Notes: a model not told the origin generated them from the letters alone. Positions 1 to 7,778 are shown, counted from the stretch's first letter. The stretch: 10,082 nucleotides of DNA from Flavobacteriales bacterium (GCA_016763135.1 JAESUI010000315.1:1-10082), one strand, 5' to 3'. Program-made: numbers and translations.

Positions 1-75
1 AAAAGTTAATACGATGGCCAAGCAAGCCAATATTAGGCTTAAAAGGGTAATAGAATTTGGAATCTGATTTTTCAT
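1..75 (-). CDS. pssA: CDP-alcohol phosphatidyltransferase, probably phosphatidylserine synthase PssA (N-terminal 25 codons only)
   Basis: Reading leftward from the ATG at 75-73, an open frame runs off the window edge. It begins MKNQIPNSITLLSLILAC and continues hydrophobic (LAIVLTF). A short basic and polar start, then I-P-N-x-(I/L)-T-L-L-x-L and a hydrophobic helix, is typical of the first transmembrane segment of Bacteroidota CDP-diacylglycerol-serine O-phosphatidyltransferases. These inner-membrane enzymes join serine to CDP-diacylglycerol on the route to phosphatidylethanolamine. The diagnostic CDP-alcohol phosphotransferase motif (DG-x2-AR-x8-G-x3-D-x3-D) would lie outside the window, so the call rests only on this N-terminus. 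The gene is divergent from the porV2-like gene. Another small membrane protein with a similar first helix cannot be excluded. Confidence 0.58.
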   Translation of the reverse strand, partial: MKNQIPNSITLLSLILACLAIVLTF

Positions 76-103
76 TTAGTTTAAATAAGGCTTCAAATTT
101 AAT

Positions 104-111
104 CAAATATA
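104..111 (-). promoter_or_regulatory. Candidate -7 promoter element for the leftward pssA-like gene
   Basis: On the minus strand these bases read TATATTTG, a full match to the Bacteroidota -7 consensus TANNTTTG, 28 bases upstream of the leftward ATG. A second match, TAAATTTG, lies at 94-101. No convincing -33 TTTG is found at the expected 19-21 base spacing, and in such AT-rich DNA the motif can arise by chance. Confidence 0.3.
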
Positions 112-150
112 ATTTTTAGCCTCTAAATCCTATTTTTTATTAGTGAAGCT

Positions 151-199
151 CTACGCTTTAGCGTGGAAAGATGAACAAATCCCGCTTTTATAGCGGGAT
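151..199. other. Tandem GC-rich hairpins in the divergent intergenic region
   Basis: Two small inverted repeats stand out in AT-rich DNA. The first (151-166) pairs CTACGC with GCGTGG, with one G-U pair and the loop TTTA. The second (179-199) is a perfect 8-bp stem, ATCCCGCT with AGCGGGAT, and the loop TTTAT. The second resembles the stem of an intrinsic terminator, but neither strand has a clear T-run after it. The rest of 76-357 shows no gene: I saw no plausible small ORF with a start signal. Both neighbours are transcribed away from here, so the hairpins do not serve as ordinary 3' terminators for them. Confidence 0.45.
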
Positions 200-357
200 C
201 TTGATTAAATACTTTTAGGTTTATAGCATTTTACTTGATAATGAAAACAATAAAACCCTTTTAAATTAGTTCACCAATAGCGAAACAATAACTTAATGGC
301 TAAGTAATGCGTATTATTTAGCGATAATTATTAATTTTCGTACCTATTTAAGATTTA

Positions 358-1449
358 ATGAAAAGAGTTTTATTTGTCATTTTGGTTTTATGTGTTTCTG
401 ATGTGTTTTCTCAATCAGCACCAAAATTCAGTAATGAGTTCCTGTCTATAGGTGTGGGAGCTAGGGCTTTAGGAATGTCAAATTCTTATGTAACAACAGT
501 AAATGATGTTACTTCTGGGTATTGGAATCCAGCAGGATTAACACAAATCAAAAAAGATTTTCAGATTAGTTTGATGCATGCTGAGTATTTTGCTGGAATA
601 GCGAAGTATGATTATGGTGCTTTTGCTGCTAATATTGACAGTTCAAGTGCATTTGCTTTTTCAATTGTTCGTTTTGGGGTTGATGATATTCCAAATACCA
701 CTCAATTAATTGATGCGGATGGAAATATTGATTATGATAGAATTACTTCTTTTTCAGTAGCAGATTATGCTTTTATGTTTTCTTATGCTCGAAAATCTAA
801 AATTAAAGGATTAAGATATGGGGTAAATGTTAAAATTATTTATCGTCAGGTAGGTGATTTTGCAAAAGCTTGGGGTTTTGGCTTGGATGCAGGAATTCAA
901 TATGATTTAAAAAAATGGAAACTTGGATTAATGGCAAGAGATGTTACTTCAACATTTAATGCATGGAGTTTTTCATTGAATGAAGAAACAATAGCTGTAT
1001 TTAATGCTACGGGCAATGAAATACCAGAGAACTCAACAGAAATAACATTACCCAAAGTAATTTTAGGAATAGGTAGAGAAGTTAAAATCAGTAATAAATT
1101 TGATATTCTTGGAGAGATTGATTTTGATTTCTCTACAGATGGGAAAAGGAATGTATTAATTACAGGAGATCCTGTAAGTATTGATCCTCATATGGGGATT
1201 GAAGTGGGTTACAGTAAAATGGTTTTTCTAAGATTAGGGGTTGGAAACTTCCAAAAAGTAACAGATATTTTAAATAATGATAAAATTACCTACCAGCCTA
1301 ATTTTGGTATAGGAATTCAGTTTAGAGGAATAGCAATAGATTATGCTTTTTCTGATATTGGAGATCAATCAGATGCGTTATATTCAAACATTTTTTCTTT
1401 AAGATTTGATATCAATAAACAAAACCACGCTAAAAAGAGGTTTCAATAG
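358..1449 (+). CDS. porV2: PorV/PorQ-family outer-membrane barrel protein, PorV2-like
   Basis: This 363-residue protein starts with a signal peptide (about residues 1-19, hydrophobic core LFVILVLCV, ending VFSQ). It then shows the family signature GARALGM (34-40) and, after a variable loop, YWNPAGL (55-61). The rest alternates hydrophobic and polar residues with aromatic girdle positions, as expected for a 14-strand, FadL-like barrel. Known PorV helps carry T9SS cargo to the cell surface and works with the sortase PorU. The PorV2 paralogue is typically encoded next to the large PorU2 protease, as here, so the context supports PorV2 over PorV or PorQ. The ATG at 358 is chosen because the signal peptide starts there; it is preceded by AT-rich sequence with no Shine-Dalgarno, as is usual in this phylum. 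A 98-base gap separates it from the porU2-like gene. Confidence 0.8.
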   Translation: MKRVLFVILVLCVSDVFSQSAPKFSNEFLSIGVGARALGMSNSYVTTVNDVTSGYWNPAGLTQIKKDFQISLMHAEYFAGIAKYDYGAFAANIDSSSAFAFSIVRFGVDDIPNTTQLIDADGNIDYDRITSFSVADYAFMFSYARKSKIKGLRYGVNVKIIYRQVGDFAKAWGFGLDAGIQYDLKKWKLGLMARDVTSTFNAWSFSLNEETIAVFNATGNEIPENSTEITLPKVILGIGREVKISNKFDILGEIDFDFSTDGKRNVLITGDPVSIDPHMGIEVGYSKMVFLRLGVGNFQKVTDILNNDKITYQPNFGIGIQFRGIAIDYAFSDIGDQSDALYSNIFSLRFDINKQNHAKKRFQ

Positions 1450-1497
1450 GGTTTATTGTCAGTAAATACAATTATTATCGTAGTTTTATCTTGCAAC

Positions 1498-1505
1498 TAT
1501 TTTTG
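1498..1505 (+). promoter_or_regulatory. Candidate -7 promoter element ahead of the porU2-like gene
   Basis: TATTTTTG matches the Bacteroidota -7 consensus TANNTTTG exactly. Transcription would begin near 1512, giving a leader of about 36 bases before the TTG start at 1548. That leader contains the mini-ORF at 1524-1535. No -33 TTTG is visible at the expected distance, so porU2 may instead be read through from porV2. Confidence 0.38.
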
Positions 1506-1523
1506 TTTAAATACGTATTCTAT

Positions 1524-1535
1524 ATGATTAAGTAA
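1524..1535 (+). other. Three-codon mini-ORF (M-I-K-stop) in frame just before the porU2 start
   Basis: ATG ATT AAG TAA lies in the same reading frame as the porU2-like gene and ends 12 bases before its TTG start at 1548. It is the only ATG in this frame near the signal peptide. The next in-frame Met of the peptidase lies roughly 280 residues into the protein. It may be an upstream reading frame that feeds ribosomes to the TTG, a decayed original start, or chance. Confidence 0.35.
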
Positions 1536-1547
1536 CTGCATTTTAGT

Positions 1548-2564
1548 TTGATAAAATTCAATAAAATAATTATTAATTTAAAACAGCTATTGTTCTTAAC
1601 AGTATTTGTTGGAATAACTTCTCTTGCGTTTGCACAGCCTTATAATAATAGTTGGATAAACTACTCCCAGCAGTACTACAAGTTTAAGGTTGCAGAAACA
1701 GGTATTTATCGTATAGATTCTACAGTTTTAGTTAATGCAGGAATCCCTTTGTCTACTATAAACCCTCAAAATTTTCAATTATTTGTTCGAGGAGTAGAAA
1801 TACCAATTCATATTGAAGGAGAAGGAGATGGTGTATTTGATGGCAGTGATTTTATTGAGTTTTATGGTCAGAAAAACGATGGATGGCTTGATGAAATCCT
1901 ATACGGAAGTGCAGCAAATCATCCTAGTCCGCATTATAGTTTGTACAATGATACAATAAGCTACTTCCTAACATGGAATGCGTTAACAACAAATAATCGT
2001 TTAATTTTAGAAACAGATACTACTTTTTCAGCTTACACTCCAATAAACTCATTCTTTAAAGAAAATCTCGATGTTTATTCATCAGGCTCTAAAATAACAC
2101 TCGATCCTTATTATGATGGAAAAACTATAAATGCTGGAGGTAAAGCTGTTTCTCTCTTTGGTTTTTCATCTACAGAAGGATGGTTTGATAACCCTTACCT
2201 TATTGGGGGTAATAAAGTGAAAAACGTAGCAACAGGTAATATTGATTTATTGGGTTCAAATGCAATTTTAAATGCAGTAGTTATTGGTTGGTCTGATTAT
2301 GCTGGCATTTCAAATGGAGACCATCATTTAAGAGTTAATATTGGAGCAAATGTTTTTGATACTATTTTTGAAGGTCACCAAAAGATTGATGTTCAAATGA
2401 GTATACCTTTAACAGATTTAGGGGCTGTTAGTACTTCAGTGAATTTTGCAAGTATTAATGATTTAGGCTCTGGAGCTGATAAACAGACTGTCGCATATTT
2501 AAAGCTGAAATATCCTCATACTATGGATTGGAAGGATTATCAGTTTTTAATAGGATATTTTTAA
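1548..2564 (+). CDS. N-terminal fragment of the split PorU2-like protein
   Basis: This 338-residue piece holds the signal peptide (basic start, core LLFLTVFVGITSLAFA, cleavage near AQ-P) and the beta-rich N-terminal region that precedes the peptidase domain, including FIEFYGQKNDG and LTWN, both recurrent in C25-type proteins. It ends at TAA 2562-2564, immediately followed by TGA, in the middle of a conserved-looking stretch (YPHTMDWKDYQFLIGYF). Alone it lacks the catalytic residues and could only be an exported fragment without peptidase activity. Confidence 0.7.
   Translation: MIKFNKIIINLKQLLFLTVFVGITSLAFAQPYNNSWINYSQQYYKFKVAETGIYRIDSTVLVNAGIPLSTINPQNFQLFVRGVEIPIHIEGEGDGVFDGSDFIEFYGQKNDGWLDEILYGSAANHPSPHYSLYNDTISYFLTWNALTTNNRLILETDTTFSAYTPINSFFKENLDVYSSGSKITLDPYYDGKTINAGGKAVSLFGFSSTEGWFDNPYLIGGNKVKNVATGNIDLLGSNAILNAVVIGWSDYAGISNGDHHLRVNIGANVFDTIFEGHQKIDVQMSIPLTDLGAVSTSVNFASINDLGSGADKQTVAYLKLKYPHTMDWKDYQFLIGYF
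2552..2564 (+). other. Frameshift point in porU2: T5 run with prfB-like arrangement
   Basis: The bases read AGGA-TAT-TTT-TAA. Dropping one T from the run at 2558-2562, or a ribosome slipping +1 from UUU to the overlapping UUU before the stop, gives Gly-Tyr-Phe-Asn-Asp with the frame restored. The earlier T5 run (2544-2548) cannot be the site, because the downstream frame has stops at 2548-2550 and 2551-2553. The switch is therefore confined to about 2554-2562. Confidence 0.8.
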
Positions 2565-5500
2565 TGACCATCCATCAGAAAGCAAATCATTATTTAATTT
2601 TTCAAACTTTAATTCAACAGGAAATATTCTTTTCTATGATTTAACTAATAATAAGAGAATACAAGTTGAACCGATTGGAGTAAATTATCAATGTTTGGTT
2701 CCAAACTCTGGAGTGCAAAAGGAGTGTTATGTTAGTTCTGATGGTCAAATTAAGAATGTAACATCATTATCGGCAATTAATGGAACAGGGTTATTTCTAG
2801 ATCATGGAGCAAATCCTATTGATACCGCATTTATTATTATTACTCACCCATTATTAATGACTGGGGCTTCTGATTATGCAAATTATCGTTTAGCGGGTAA
2901 CTTTAATTCAGACCCGCAAAATGCAGTAATTTACGATATAGAAGATCTTTATGACCAATTTGCTTATGGTATAGAAAAACATCCACTGGCAACGCGTGGC
3001 TTTATTGATTACATATTAAATACATGGTCAACACAGCCTAATTACTTGTTTTTACTTGGTAAATCAATTAAATCTAAAGAAAATAGGAGAAGCACAATTA
3101 ACTATAATAACAACTTGGTTCCTTCTTATGGTGTACCAGCTTCAGATAACATGATTACTGCTGGGTTAAATGGAACATCTTATGAGCCAGCAATTCCAAC
3201 AGGTAGGTTAGCTGCTAAAAACAATGTAGAAATAGCGTGGTACTTAAATAAAATCCAAGAACATGAAAGCCCTGTATTAGGAAATAGTGGTGAGACAGAA
3301 TGGATGAAAAGAGTCTTGCATTTCGGAGGAGGAACGACAGGCTCAGAGCAACAAGTATTTATTAATAATTTAAACGGCTATAAGTCTATCATTGAAGATA
3401 CTCTCTTTGGAGGTTTTGTTAATTCGTATTTTAAAAACTCTACTGCGCCAATTCAAGTTAGTTTATCTGATTCAATTAAAGGGTTTATTGGCGAAGGGGT
3501 TGCATTAATGACTTTCCTTGGGCACGCTTCTACATCGGGAGGTTTTGATCAAAATATTGATGTTGCTTCATCGTGGCCAGATCCACAAGGGAGATATCCA
3601 TTGCTAATAGGGTTAGCTTGTTTTGCAGGAGACATCCATACCCCTTCTTCAATTAGTACAAGTGAAGAGCATGTTATATTGGATAATAAGGGTGTTATTG
3701 GATTTTTATCTTCTGTAGATTTATCGTTAGCATCTACATTAAATGTTTATGCTTCCAAATTTTATAGCAATATGTCCTACCTTAATTATGGTAAGAGTGT
3801 AGGACGTCATATTCAGAGTACGATAGTACAAACACAGCAAACCAGTTCAGGAATTGAAAATTTCACGAACTCAACAGCCTTAAATGTTACTTTTCATGGA
3901 GACCCTTCAGTTAAACTAAACACATTTCCTTTCCCTGATTATATGATTGAAGCGAGTACTGTTACTTTTAATCCAACAGTTGTTACAACAGATGTAGATT
4001 CGTTTGATATAAATGTTTTAGTTACAAATTTAGGTAAGGCAATAAATGACACTATTATATTAGAAGTAGTTAGGAGTTACCCTGGTCAATTATTTGCAGA
4101 TACCGTTTATGCCGTTGCTTTTTCAGCAACAAACTATCAAGAAACTATTTCTTTTAGAATGCCTGTAGATGTTGTTAGAGGGTTAGGTATTAATACATTT
4201 ACTATTACTGTTGATGCTATTAATACTGTAATTGAGAGTTTTGAAAATAATAATGTTGTGACTAAAACATTAAATATTTTATCTGGTGAAATTGTTCCGA
4301 TTTACCCTTATGAATTTATGATTGTTCCTGATTCTATTCAGAACACAACCCTAAAAGCATCAACAGCTTTTCCGTTTGAACCTGCCAAAAACTATCTATT
4401 TGAAGTAGATACTACAGATTATTTTAATAGTCCTATTAAGCAATCTACAATGATAAATGCTGTAGGAGGTGTTGTTACATGGACTCCAACAATATATTTG
4501 CCACAAGATAGTGTTGTCTATTTTTGGCGAGTTAGTAAAGATTCTGTTGATGCAACAGGTTATAGTTGGAGGATGAGGTCTTTTCAGCGCATTAAAGGTA
4601 AAGAAGGTTGGCAACAAGATCATTTCTTTCAGTTTGAAAATGATGGAGTTCAGTTTGTTAACCACAACCGACCTATTAGGCAATGGCAATTTGTAAATGA
4701 CTTAAAAGAATTAAAAGTTAATAATCAGGGAAAGGCTGATTGGAGTGAATTAAACTTAATTAATTACTTTCTTAATACCGATCTTAAAGGTAGGAATGCT
4801 TATGGAACACCTACAGCTATTCATGTTGCAGTACTTGATTCTGTAACGTTGGAGCCCTGGTCAGCTGATGAGAGAAATTCTGGTCAAGTAAATACTCCTG
4901 GTTTGAATAGCGCTTCTTATGAAAACTATTTTGTTTTTAGACACAATGCGATATCAATGGCTGCGCTAGAATCTTTTATAAAAGATACGATTCCAAGTGG
5001 AAATCATATAGTTATGTGGTCGTGTTACATTGTTAATCTTGTTGCCTTTTCTGATTCTATGTCACCAAGTTTAAGGGCAGAATTTGCTAGCATGGGAGCA
5101 ACCCAAATGCCAACAATTCCTAATTTATATCCGTTTATTTTCTACCATCAAAAAGGTAACATTTCTTCTACTATAGAGGTGGTAGGAGATTCCATTTCTC
5201 ACAAAAACTTGACATTAACTAAATCACTTACAACAAGTGCAAATTATGCAAATATATTTTCTCAAATTTTAGGTCCCGCTGTAAGTTGGGATTCTTTATC
5301 ATGGAGAATGTCTCCACTAGAATCTCCATCAACAAGAGATAGTACGGTGCTTAATGTTATAGGTGTTGATGTAAGCGGGAATGAAACACTTATAATTAGT
5401 ATTAATCCTTTACCAACCGATTCTGGAGATATTAGTATATCAAGCCGCATAGATGCAAATGTTTATCCTTATTTAAAATTAAATGCTTTTTTATCTGATG

Positions 5501-6630
5501 ATTCTTTACTTACATCTCCACAATTAAATAGATGGCAGGTCACTTACGAGGGCGTGCCAGAAGCTGCACTAGATCCAAGTATCAACTTTACTTTTCAGAA
5601 TGATACAGTAGAAGAAGGAGTTGATATTACGCTCTCAATTGCGGTAAAAAATATTAGTAGGTACGATATGGATAGTTTATTAATATCATTTGTTGTATTA
5701 GATAAAAATAATAACCTACAATTTTTACCATATGCAAGACAAAAACCATTGTTATCAGACAGTGTGTTAATAGCAACGCTAACTTTTTCAACTGTTGGTA
5801 TGGGAGGTTTAAATAGCCTCTTGATTGATGTAAACCCTAATAACGATCAACTTGAACAATATCATTTTAATAATGTTGCTCAAATTCCTTTTTATGTAAA
5901 CTCCGATAATATTAATCCAATTTTAGATATTACTTTTGACGGTATTCATATTTTGGATGGGGATATTGTTTCTCCAAAAGCAAATATTGTTATTGAGTTA
6001 ACAGATGAAAATCAATTTTTATTACTGAATGATACTTCTGATTATGCAGTATATATTACAAATCCGAGCGGAACAGAAGAAAGAATTTATTTTAATGCTG
6101 GTGGGGTAGAAAAGATGCAATTTATACCAGCATCATTACCTAAAAATAATTCAAAAATTATTATGCAAGGTGATTTCCCTGTTGATGGTGAATACAAGTT
6201 AAGAGTTCAGGCAAGTGATAGAACTAAAACCAAGTCAGGAAGCTTTGATTATACGATTGGTTTTGAGGTTGTTAATAAATCTACTATTACAAATATTTTA
6301 AACTATCCGAATCCATTTACTACTTCAACAAGGTTTGTGTTTACGTTAACAGGGAGTGAAGTTCCTGAGATTTTTAAAATTCAAATCATGACTATTACAG
6401 GGAAAGTTGTTCGAGAAATTCATAAAGATGAATTAGGAGCAATTAATATTGGAAGAAATATAACTGATTTTGCTTGGGATGGAACGGATACCTATGGAGA
6501 TCGGTTAGCTAATGGATTATACTTGTACAGAGTTATAACAAAAATTAATTCAGATGACATTGAACATAGGGAAACCTCTGCAGATGGATATTTTAAGAAA
6601 GGGTTTGGCAAAATGTATCTGTTTCGATAA
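2563..6630 (+). CDS. Catalytic and C-terminal part of the split PorU2-like protein
   Basis: This frame is open from 2554 and continues the protein as NDHPSESKSLFNFSNFN before reaching the C25 domain. A gene caller would start it at TTG 2695, but that codon lies inside the conserved region, has no signal peptide and no start signal, so it is not a credible independent gene start. The frame holds His659 and Cys691 (numbered for the joined protein), both CARDB-like domains and the FlgD-like C-terminus, and stays open for 1355 codons. Without the N-terminal fragment it would not be exported. Confidence 0.7.
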   Translation, partial: NDHPSESKSLFNFSNFNSTGNILFYDLTNNKRIQVEPIGVNYQCLVPNSGVQKECYVSSDGQIKNVTSLSAINGTGLFLDHGANPIDTAFIIITHPLLMTGASDYANYRLAGNFNSDPQNAVIYDIEDLYDQFAYGIEKHPLATRGFIDYILNTWSTQPNYLFLLGKSIKSKENRRSTINYNNNLVPSYGVPASDNMITAGLNGTSYEPAIPTGRLAAKNNVEIAWYLNKIQEHESPVLGNSGETEWMKRVLHFGGGTTGSEQQVFINNLNGYKSIIEDTLFGGFVNSYFKNSTAPIQVSLSDSIKGFIGEGVALMTFLGHASTSGGFDQNIDVASSWPDPQGRYPLLIGLACFAGDIHTPSSISTSEEHVILDNKGVIGFLSSVDLSLASTLNVYASKFYSNMSYLNYGKSVGRHIQSTIVQTQQTSSGIENFTNSTALNVTFHGDPSVKLNTFPFPDYMIEASTVTFNPTVVTTDVDSFDINVLVTNLGKAINDTIILEVVRSYPGQLFADTVYAVAFSATNYQETISFRMPVDVVRGLGINTFTITVDAINTVIESFENNNVVTKTLNILSGEIVPIYPYEFMIVPDSIQNTTLKASTAFPFEPAKNYLFEVDTTDYFNSPIKQSTMINAVGGVVTWTPTIYLPQDSVVYFWRVSKDSVDATGYSWRMRSFQRIKGKEGWQQDHFFQFENDGVQFVNHNRPIRQWQFVNDLKELKVNNQGKADWSELNLINYFLNTDLKGRNAYGTPTAIHVAVLDSVTLEPWSADERNSGQVNTPGLNSASYENYFVFRHNAISMAALESFIKDTIPSGNHIVMWSCYIVNLVAFSDSMSPSLRAEFASMGATQMPTIPNLYPFIFYHQKGNISSTIEVVGDSISHKNLTLTKSLTTSANYANIFSQILGPAVSWDSLSWRMSPLESPSTRDSTVLNVIGVDVSGNETLIISINPLPTDSGDISISSRIDANVYPYLKLNAFLSDDSLLTSPQLNRWQVTYEGVPEAALDPSINFTFQNDTVEEGVDITLSIAVKNISRYDMDSLLISFVVLDKNNNLQFLPYARQKPLLSDSVLIATLTFSTVGMGGLNSLLIDVNPNNDQLEQYHFNNVAQIPFYVNSDNINPILDITFDGIHILDGDIVSPKANIVIELTDENQFLLLNDTSDYAVYITNPSGTEERIYFNAGGVEKMQFIPASLPKNNSKIIMQGDFPVDGEYKLRVQASDRTKTKSGSFDYTIGFEVVNKSTITNILNYPNPFTTSTRFVFTLTGSEVPEIFKIQIMTITGKVVREIHKDELGAINIGRNITDFAWDGTDTYGDRLANGLYLYRVITKINSDDIEHRETSADGYFKKGFGKMYLFR

Positions 6631-6651
6631 TTTTCTATTTTAAATAATTAC

Positions 6652-7686
6652 ATGAGGTCTATATTATCACTAACGTTTATTTTTTTAGTTTCTCCTTTGT
6701 TTTCTCAAATAGATGCAACTATTAGTGTTTTTCCGGAGAAGGATACCAGTGCTGTAGAGAATAAATATTATACAGACTTAACTGATAAATTGTTGATAAA
6801 ATTTACAAATAGTATTAAATGGACCAAGTTAGATATCACGAACAAAAACACGAACCAAACATTAAAACTTTCCCCAGCTGGGTCATTAGCTTTGGGTTTT
6901 GTAGTTCATCACAAATGGCTTGGTCTAGGATTTTCTTATGGGTTGCCTTCTGGGGCTGGATCAGATAGTACTAAAGGAAAGACAAAAAGATTTGATTTGC
7001 AATTAAGTATTTATAGTAAAAGAGTTGTTGTAGATGCATTGTATCAAAAATACAGAGGATTTCATGTCGCAAATGCAAGTTCAATTTCTAATTGGCCTGC
7101 TCATAACGATAGTATTCAACCTCAGTTGCCAGGAATGGAAAATTATTCTTTAGGTGTATCAGCATATTACATATTTAATCATAAAAAATTCTCTTATAGA
7201 GCTGCTTATGTTCGAAATGTCGTTCAAAATAAGAGTAAAGGAAGTTTATTAGTAGGACCATTTTTAAATATAGATGCAGCATCCTCAGTTGATGGATTTG
7301 TTCCAAAGAGTCTTCCAATTGAGCTTCAGGATACTTTTGATATTAATCATTTTTCATCTACGTCATATGGATTAGCTGTTGGATATACTTATTCTTTGGT
7401 TATTGCAAAGAAAATTTTCATGAATTTTTCTATTGTCCCAGGACTAGGTGTGAAAGATTTAAGAACTAGTTTAAATGGGGTAGAACGAGCATCAAAGCAA
7501 GGTCTTGCTGCTAGAGTTACTTATCGTTTTGCTCTTGGGTATGAACATCGATGGTTCTTATTAGGATTGACTTTATACGGAACACAAGGAAACATAGAGA
7601 TAGATAATTATAGCTTTAGCCCTGGAGCTGGTATGCTTAATCTCTTTGTTGCTAAACGATTTAACGTTATAAAAAAACGGAAATAG
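6652..7686 (+). CDS. DUF4421-like exported protein, probable outer-membrane barrel
   Basis: This 344-residue protein has a signal peptide (1-19, LSLTFIFLVSPLFSQ) and no later hydrophobic helix. The pattern of SPAGSLALGF, then HHKWLGLGFSYGLP, then KGKTKRFDLQLSIYSKRVVVD followed by YQKYRGFHV, matches the Bacteroidota family DUF4421 as I know it. Alternating hydrophobic residues and a C-terminus in beta strands suggest an outer-membrane barrel, but the final residues are the basic KKRK, not an aromatic. It begins 21 bases after the porU2 stop with an AT-rich upstream region, so it is probably cotranscribed with porV2-porU2. Its biochemical role is unknown. The family assignment is from recalled motifs and should be treated as likely, not proven. 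Confidence 0.68.
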   Translation: MRSILSLTFIFLVSPLFSQIDATISVFPEKDTSAVENKYYTDLTDKLLIKFTNSIKWTKLDITNKNTNQTLKLSPAGSLALGFVVHHKWLGLGFSYGLPSGAGSDSTKGKTKRFDLQLSIYSKRVVVDALYQKYRGFHVANASSISNWPAHNDSIQPQLPGMENYSLGVSAYYIFNHKKFSYRAAYVRNVVQNKSKGSLLVGPFLNIDAASSVDGFVPKSLPIELQDTFDINHFSSTSYGLAVGYTYSLVIAKKIFMNFSIVPGLGVKDLRTSLNGVERASKQGLAARVTYRFALGYEHRWFLLGLTLYGTQGNIEIDNYSFSPGAGMLNLFVAKRFNVIKKRK

Positions 7687-7772
7687 AATTAACCCACCTC
7701 TACCTCACCTTCCTTAACACAATAAAAGCTAACATTTAACTGTTTACAATTCTAGTACTTTCTATTATTCAT

Positions 7773-7778
7773 AGGAGG
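7773..7778 (+). other. Orphan Shine-Dalgarno-like AGGAGG upstream of exbB
   Basis: A perfect AGGAGG sits 43 bases before the exbB ATG, with no ATG, GTG or TTG at the 5-9 base spacing used for initiation; the nearest, TTG 7797, is out of frame with exbB. It therefore does not act as the exbB ribosome binding site in the usual way. Forty to eighty bases upstream lies a C/T-rich stretch (7692-7715) containing CTTCCT, which could pair with AGGAGG through six pairs, one of them G-U. Confidence 0.5.

Larger units (their letters stand above)
1548..6630 (+). pseudogene. porU2: C25-family cysteine peptidase, putative T9SS sortase PorU2, interrupted by a one-base frameshift
   Basis: Joining 1548-2561 to 2563-6627 gives a protein of about 1693 residues, close to the length I recall for PorU2 proteins. 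In order: signal peptide (1-29, ending AFA); N-terminal C25-associated region with the YYKFKVAETGIYRID start typical of PorU and gingipain-like proteins; and C25 catalytic domain with dyad His659 (FLGHAS) and Cys691 (LACFAGD), 32 residues apart versus 33 in gingipain R. The C25 domain ends in FHGDPSVKL (about 780). Then come a CARDB-like Ig domain (about 805-912), an Fn3/Ig-like part (about 920-1000) and a less clear middle, possibly an ILEI/PANDER-like fold. A second CARDB-like domain (about 1344-1450), another Ig-like segment, and a FlgD-like C-terminal domain (about 1580-1693, YPNPF to ANGLYLYR) complete it. PorU is the surface transpeptidase that removes T9SS C-terminal signals; PorU2 is a less studied paralogue. 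The start is TTG, with no ATG available. Everything after the shift is open and family-like, so the break is recent, artefactual or bypassed. Confidence 0.8.

Noticed and set aside
332..339. TAATTTTC as a -7 promoter element for porV2
   Set aside because: It misses the final G of TANNTTTG and has no -33 element at the right distance. In this AT-rich region it is not above chance.
2544..2548. The first T5 run in porU2 as the frameshift site
   Set aside because: Removing a T there puts the frame into TAA at once (CAG TTT TAA), so only the second run at 2558-2562 restores the protein.
4396..4689. Minus-strand ORF of 97 residues inside porU2
   Set aside because: It is antisense to a well-supported coding frame, with scattered Cys and no domain. 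Also rejected on the same ground: the 62-residue minus ORF at 5262-5450 and the 82-residue one at 9562-9810.
2695..6630. Independent 1311-residue protein starting at TTG 2695
   Set aside because: The same frame is open and family-like back to 2554, the TTG has no signal peptide or start signal, and the frame joins the upstream piece in mid-domain. It is part of the split PorU2-like gene.
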